8,489 bases of DNA from NCBI GenBank assembly GCA_026785865.1, contig JAJAZG010000259.1:1-8489 (forward strand), given 5' to 3'. The position numbers and the translations under genes are program-made. Of the stretch, positions 5,732 to 8,489 are shown piece after piece (position 1 is the first letter of the stretch; each line of letters starts with the position of its first letter). This DNA comes from Pseudanabaena sp. CAN_BIN31. GTDB taxonomy: Bacteria; Cyanobacteriota; Cyanobacteriia; Pseudanabaenales; Pseudanabaenaceae. The notes under the pieces are model-generated. The model was not told the origin of the DNA. It ran no database searches and worked only from the letters and a program-made list of their open reading frames with translations.

Positions 5732-7138
5732 TTGGGCGGCTTTGTCGTTCTCTTGGTAATAGGAACATTAGCAGGATTATTTTTTATTCTCTGGCGATAT
5801 TTGCGTCTATTTCAAGCAGAACCATCTAAGCCACGCCCGATTCCTAAAGCACCCACCGACAAGATCGAAGCGGCTCAAGATAGTCTTGAAGCATTAGAGC
5901 GTCAGGTCGAGCAAATCCAAGATGAGGTAATGCGCCGATCGCTTTCTGAGCAAACAGAACAACTCAAAAAGAATTTCATCCGTCCAGAATTGCGCATAGT
6001 CGTGTTCGGCGTTGGCTCCGCAGGCAAAACTTCGCTAGTGAATGGATTACTCGATTTGGCTGTTCATGATATTGAAAGCCGAGGCGAAGTCGGTGCAACG
6101 ATGGGAACTACGCAACTAGGTAAAGTTTATGCACCTGTAAGATTTCAAAATCTGGATATACCCGTACAATTTACCGATTGCCCAGGCATATTAGAAGCGA
6201 GTGCCTTGGGTAGCGATCGCGAACAGGAAGCGCGAAAAATTGCCACAGAAGCGGATTTGATTGTATTTGTCGTTGATGATGACTTGCGGCAATCGGAGTA
6301 TGAAGTTCTCAAAGCGCTTACTGAAATTGGTAAGCGGACAGTTCTTGCTTTTAATAAAATTGATCGCCTCACCAAAAGCGATCGCGAAATTATTCAAACT
6401 AGTCTGCGATCGCGTGTTTTAAATTTGATCGCACCTGAAGATGTCGTTGCGATCGCCGCTAACCCGACGGCAATTACGCTCGAATCTGGCGAATTCATCA
6501 CTCCCACACCCAAAATCCAGCCTCTACTCACGCGTATTCTCGACATTCTCAGTTATGAAGGCGATGAACTGGTTGCCGACAATGTGTTATTGCGATCGCA
6601 AAGATTGACAGAAGAAACCCGTGAAGCTCTATCACAACAACAACAAGCCGAAGCTGAAAAAGTCGTGGAGAAGTTCCAATGGTTAGTAGTTGGTGTTGTA
6701 TTCGCCACGCCTTTACCCGTTGTCGATATGCTAGCCACAGCCGCAATCAACGCCCAAATGGTTGTCGAAATTGGCAAAGTCTACGGATGCGAAATCAATA
6801 TTGATCGCGGTAAAGAATTAGCAAATTCGCTCACTCGTACTCTGGTTAGTCTCGGCATCGTCAAAGGCGTAGTCCAAATCATCACCACGTTAATTTCTGT
6901 AACCGTGGTGGGACTGGTTCTCAAAGCCACAGTTCAATCAGTAACAGCCGCCTATCTCACAAGGATTGCTGGTAAGAGTTTTATCGAATATTTTAGCCGC
7001 GATCGCGATTGGGGTGATGGCGGTATTGCTGAAGTAGTACAGCGCCAGTTTCAACTAAATCGCCGTGATGAGTTTCTCAAAATATTTGTGCAGGATGCCG
7101 TAAATCGGGTCATGGTGTTGGTGAAGCAACAAATATAG
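5732..7138 (+). CDS. Membrane-associated GTPase with DUF697-like C-terminal domain
   Basis: The 468-residue product starts at TTG 5732, just after an in-frame TAG. It begins with a hydrophobic helix (about 3-21), then a helical, Gln/Glu-rich linker (44-80). The G domain has GVGSAGKTS (93-101) as P-loop, TDCPG (148-152) as G3 with Cys in place of the usual Thr, and NKID (208-211) as G4. The C-terminal half has hydrophobic segments (about 317-333 and 373-400) and the family signature AAYLTRIAGKSFIEYF with GDGGIAEVVQRQFQLNRRDEF, typical of YcjF/DUF697-type proteins. These are inner-membrane-linked GTPases of poorly known role. The first membrane segment lies in the separate upstream piece 5600-5722, so this protein is N-terminally shortened unless the TAG is read through. 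The gene converges on the BLUF gene. Confidence 0.85.
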   Translation: MGGFVVLLVIGTLAGLFFILWRYLRLFQAEPSKPRPIPKAPTDKIEAAQDSLEALERQVEQIQDEVMRRSLSEQTEQLKKNFIRPELRIVVFGVGSAGKTSLVNGLLDLAVHDIESRGEVGATMGTTQLGKVYAPVRFQNLDIPVQFTDCPGILEASALGSDREQEARKIATEADLIVFVVDDDLRQSEYEVLKALTEIGKRTVLAFNKIDRLTKSDREIIQTSLRSRVLNLIAPEDVVAIAANPTAITLESGEFITPTPKIQPLLTRILDILSYEGDELVADNVLLRSQRLTEETREALSQQQQAEAEKVVEKFQWLVVGVVFATPLPVVDMLATAAINAQMVVEIGKVYGCEINIDRGKELANSLTRTLVSLGIVKGVVQIITTLISVTVVGLVLKATVQSVTAAYLTRIAGKSFIEYFSRDRDWGDGGIAEVVQRQFQLNRRDEFLKIFVQDAVNRVMVLVKQQI

Positions 7139-7140
7139 GG

Positions 7141-7575
7141 TTAACCCATTGCCCCTTTTTTGTAGAGTTCAGTCAGTTCAAATAGAAAATTAAGACTTTG
7201 CTCACCTGTCATTGAGATCGGTGAAAAAACATCTGAACTCGAATATTTCAAAATAATATCGCGCACTTCAGATTGATTGGTAATCTGTACCACCTTCATC
7301 GACCACACACTAAAGCTACGATGCTCAATTTCCGAAAAATCAATCAGTTCCGCATTAACATGACGCTTATCCAGCAGGATGCGATTATAGGTTTGGCTAA
7401 CTGTGCGCCGACTACCTTCTAGTACCTGCAAAAACATCGAATCGCCAAAACTCAACATTCCTGTAATCCCTACTTTTTTGTTATTGAATTCAGACTTCTG
7501 CGAAATTTCAATAAAGTCGGGATATTCTAGTCCTGCGATCGCCTGACTGACATAAATTAAGCGATAGAGAGCCAT
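7141..7575 (-). CDS. pixD: BLUF-domain blue-light photoreceptor, PixD type
   Basis: This stand-alone BLUF protein has 144 residues (Synechocystis PixD/Slr1694 has about 150) and binds FAD to sense blue light. All the key photocycle positions are present with the same numbering as Slr1694: Tyr8, Asn31, Asn32, Gln50, Trp91 and Met93, in MALYRLIYVSQ, NNKKVGITGML, FLQVLEG and SVWSMKV. The C-terminal part (about 97-144, including ILKYSSS and SLNFLFEL) resembles the PixD cap helices, which drive oligomerisation. The start is ATG 7575 because MALYRLIY is the conserved beginning. The frame runs on to 7689, but that part crosses a long palindrome and is not BLUF-like. No PixE-like response regulator is visible here, so the output partner is unknown. 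Orthology to pixD is inferred. Confidence 0.93.
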   Translation of the reverse strand: MALYRLIYVSQAIAGLEYPDFIEISQKSEFNNKKVGITGMLSFGDSMFLQVLEGSRRTVSQTYNRILLDKRHVNAELIDFSEIEHRSFSVWSMKVVQITNQSEVRDIILKYSSSDVFSPISMTGEQSLNFLFELTELYKKGAMG

Positions 7576-7602
7576 AATTCTATTTATTGTAAAGTTATTA
7601 AA

Positions 7603-7631
7603 TTTATATATTGAGTAGGTAAGCATGAAAA
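7603..7631 (-). promoter_or_regulatory. Possible promoter of the BLUF gene
   Basis: On the minus strand, TTTTCA (7626-7631) and TATAAA (7603-7608) are 17 bases apart, and the -10 ends 27 bases before the ATG at 7575. The left arm of an outer inverted repeat (TAGGTAAGCAT, 7616-7626) lies inside the spacer. The call is by eye. Confidence 0.35.
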
Positions 7632-7636
7632 CTCTT

Positions 7637-7680
7637 AAAACGCAAAAGGCTGTGGCGATCGCTACAGCCTTTTGCGTTTT
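7637..7680. repeat. 44-base palindrome centred on a HIP1 site
   Basis: AAAACGCAAAAGGCTGTGGC pairs with the following GCTACAGCC... arm around a central GATC, with a single G/T non-Watson-Crick pair (7654 with 7663). The centre is GCGATCGC. An outer imperfect repeat, TAGGTAAGCAT (7616-7626) with ATGCATACCTA (7684-7694), surrounds it. It lies upstream of the BLUF gene, where it could be a terminator of incoming transcripts, an operator or a mobile repeat. It is the innermost of four inverted repeats in the 7576-7902 gap. Confidence 0.8.
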
Positions 7681-7742
7681 ATTATGCATACCTATTTAAG
7701 ACTATCAAAAATCAACGCGGCAATTCTTATTTTAAAAATCAA

Positions 7743-7781
7743 TTTTGTTGAAAGTACGCTCTAGATTGACTTTCAACAAAA
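7743..7781. repeat. 13-base perfect inverted repeat
   Basis: TTTTGTTGAAAGT (7743-7755) pairs with ACTTTCAACAAAA (7769-7781) around a 13-base loop that contains TCTAGA. The AT-rich arms end in an A/T tract on both sides, so it could act as a terminator. It lies between the amylase terminator and the BLUF upstream palindrome. Confidence 0.7.
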
Positions 7782-7793
7782 AAATTATTTTCA

Positions 7794-7869
7794 TACTCCC
7801 TTAAAATTTAAGAATTAGCGTTGCGGCGCTCCGCGCCGCAACGTCTAATCTTTTACTGGGAAGGGAGTA
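7794..7869. repeat. Compound inverted repeat with GC-rich core
   Basis: The core CGTTGCGGCGC-TCC-GCGCCGCAACG (7819-7829 with 7833-7843) is extended by ATTAG/CTAAT (7814-7818 with 7845-7849, one bulged T). The outer arms TACTCCCTT (7794-7802) and AAGGGAGTA (7861-7869) match perfectly, with an unpaired AT-rich internal loop between. The nesting suggests an element that could form a cruciform or a structured RNA, and not a simple terminator. Confidence 0.75.
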
Positions 7870-7871
7870 GC

Positions 7872-7912
7872 AAGAAACTAAAAAAGCCGCAAAGCCACTT
7901 TCCTAGTTTCTT
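7872..7912 (-). terminator. Terminator hairpin overlapping the amylase stop codon
   Basis: On the minus strand AAGAAACTAGGAAAGTGGC, loop TTT, then GCGGCTTTTTTAGTTTCTT form a 19-position stem with one mismatch and three G-U pairs. The distal arm contains six T in a row. The TAG stop codon of the amylase gene (7903-7905) lies inside the proximal arm. Confidence 0.75.
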
Positions 7913-8489
7913 ACCCATACTGAGACTGAGCCGCCATTGCAACGAAACTCCGCCCAGCCTTCATCATTTGTTGTTGTCGACTCATCCACATGTTCAGTAA
8001 TATCTATATAAACACTATTGGGATGACCGACATTCATCCATTTTCGCCCATCCTCGCCGTTGCTCAGCACTACTGCCATACCACCAGAATGTTCTTTATC
8101 GCCTAATCGCGTCCAGCCAATCGTATTGGGATGATCGAAATAGTCCAACTGCTCGCCGTAGGCATAGGTTTGGCGTACTGATAGAAACTTATCTAGTAAC
8201 CATTGATGGCTCTCGATCCAGATTTCGTACTCATTGCCATCTTTACCCCAATCTTTATAATGTGCGCCGTAGTAATCAGCGTAAAAGATACAAGGATATC
8301 CTTCTTGACGCAGCAAAATCAGCGCATAGGCAAGGGGCTTAAACCAAGCTTCAACGATTGACTCTAAGGACTGCAACGGCTGAGAATCATGGTTATCGAC
8401 TAAGGTAACGGCGAGCGTGGGCTGTACTTGCACCAACGTATTCTCAAAAATTTTGCTTAAGTCATAATCTTCACCAGCTTGACTAGCAA
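7903..8489 (-). CDS. amyA: Cytoplasmic alpha-amylase (GH13), C-terminal part, partial at window edge
   Basis: The frame enters from the right edge (ASQAGEDYDL...) and runs to TAG at 7903-7905, about 195 residues of an enzyme that is usually near 490. The alpha-amylase breaks internal alpha-1,4 bonds of starch or glycogen. VTLVDNHDSQP contains conserved region IV, whose Asp stabilises the transition state. KPLAYALILLRQEGYPCIFY and ADYYGAHYKD follow, and the end, EFRCNGGSVSVWV, is nearly the same as my recollection of E. coli cytoplasmic AmyA. The catalytic Asp and Glu lie outside the window. No signal peptide can be assessed; the AmyA-like subfamily is cytosolic, fitting glycogen turnover in a cyanobacterium. 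A terminator hairpin overlaps the stop codon. A TTG at 8436 is internal, not the start. Confidence 0.92.
   Translation of the reverse strand, partial: ASQAGEDYDLSKIFENTLVQVQPTLAVTLVDNHDSQPLQSLESIVEAWFKPLAYALILLRQEGYPCIFYADYYGAHYKDWGKDGNEYEIWIESHQWLLDKFLSVRQTYAYGEQLDYFDHPNTIGWTRLGDKEHSGGMAVVLSNGEDGRKWMNVGHPNSVYIDITEHVDESTTTNDEGWAEFRCNGGSVSVWVRN

Noticed and set aside
6145..6777. Minus-strand frames inside the GTPase gene
   Set aside because: They are opposite a gene with clear GTPase motifs, are low in complexity and match no family.
7576..7689. N-terminal extension of the BLUF frame by 38 residues
   Set aside because: It translates the HIP1 palindrome and its flanks, has no BLUF similarity, and the conserved family start MALYRLIY has its own ATG at 7575.
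671..7912. CRISPR array or tandem repeat interpretation of the palindromes
   Set aside because: The hairpins are unevenly spaced, differ in sequence and have no spacer-repeat pattern; no cas genes are present.
4519..8348. Shared CAAGGGGCTTAA at 4519 and about 8331 as a repeat family
   Set aside because: The second occurrence is inside the amylase coding sequence and the match stops after about 12 bases, so it is probably chance.

Overview
This window looks like chromosomal DNA of a cyanobacterium. The octamer GCGATCGC (HIP1) occurs about twenty times in 8.5 kb, on both coding and intergenic ground. The gene products also read as cyanobacterial: a PixD-type BLUF photoreceptor, a membrane GTPase with a DUF697-like C-terminus, a CPC/CDRC zinc-ribbon membrane protein and a divergent ProA. 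Moderate AT content and many long intergenic palindromes would suit a Pseudanabaena-like lineage, but that placement is inference.

Layout. 1-659 (+) is the 3' part of an aldose-1-epimerase (mutarotase) family gene broken by an in-frame TAG at 45-47. A two-hairpin dispersed repeat (671-762) follows, then tRNA-Val(GAC) on the minus strand (847-920). A small glutaredoxin-like gene (979-1236, +) converges on a minus-strand pair: a zinc-ribbon membrane protein (2540-2956) followed by a ProA homologue (1241-2521) that lacks the catalytic cysteine. tRNA-Leu(UAG) (3142-3222, +) with a strong hairpin precedes a type I DAHP synthase (3363-4481, +), which converges on hisB (4609-5211, -). The 127 bases between them form a nested, mutually exclusive hairpin structure. 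The hisB upstream region (5212-5599) holds a second copy of the two-hairpin repeat in opposite orientation. Then comes a membrane GTPase whose first transmembrane segment (5600-5722) is cut off from the rest (5732-7138) by an in-frame TAG. The GTPase converges, with 2 bases between stop codons, on a BLUF gene (7141-7575, -). A 327-base intergenic region with four long inverted repeats leads to the 3' part of a cytoplasmic alpha-amylase gene (7903-8489, -), which runs off the window.

The genes are mostly housekeeping and not one pathway: aromatic (DAHP synthase) and histidine (HisB) biosynthesis, a ProA paralogue, sugar metabolism (mutarotase, amylase), redox (glutaredoxin), translation (two tRNAs) and light sensing (BLUF). 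I see no CRISPR array, transposase, phage gene or defence island. The points most worth a second look are the two in-frame amber codons in otherwise well-preserved genes, the cysteine-less ProA, the modular palindromic repeat family, and the alternative hairpins between aroF and hisB.
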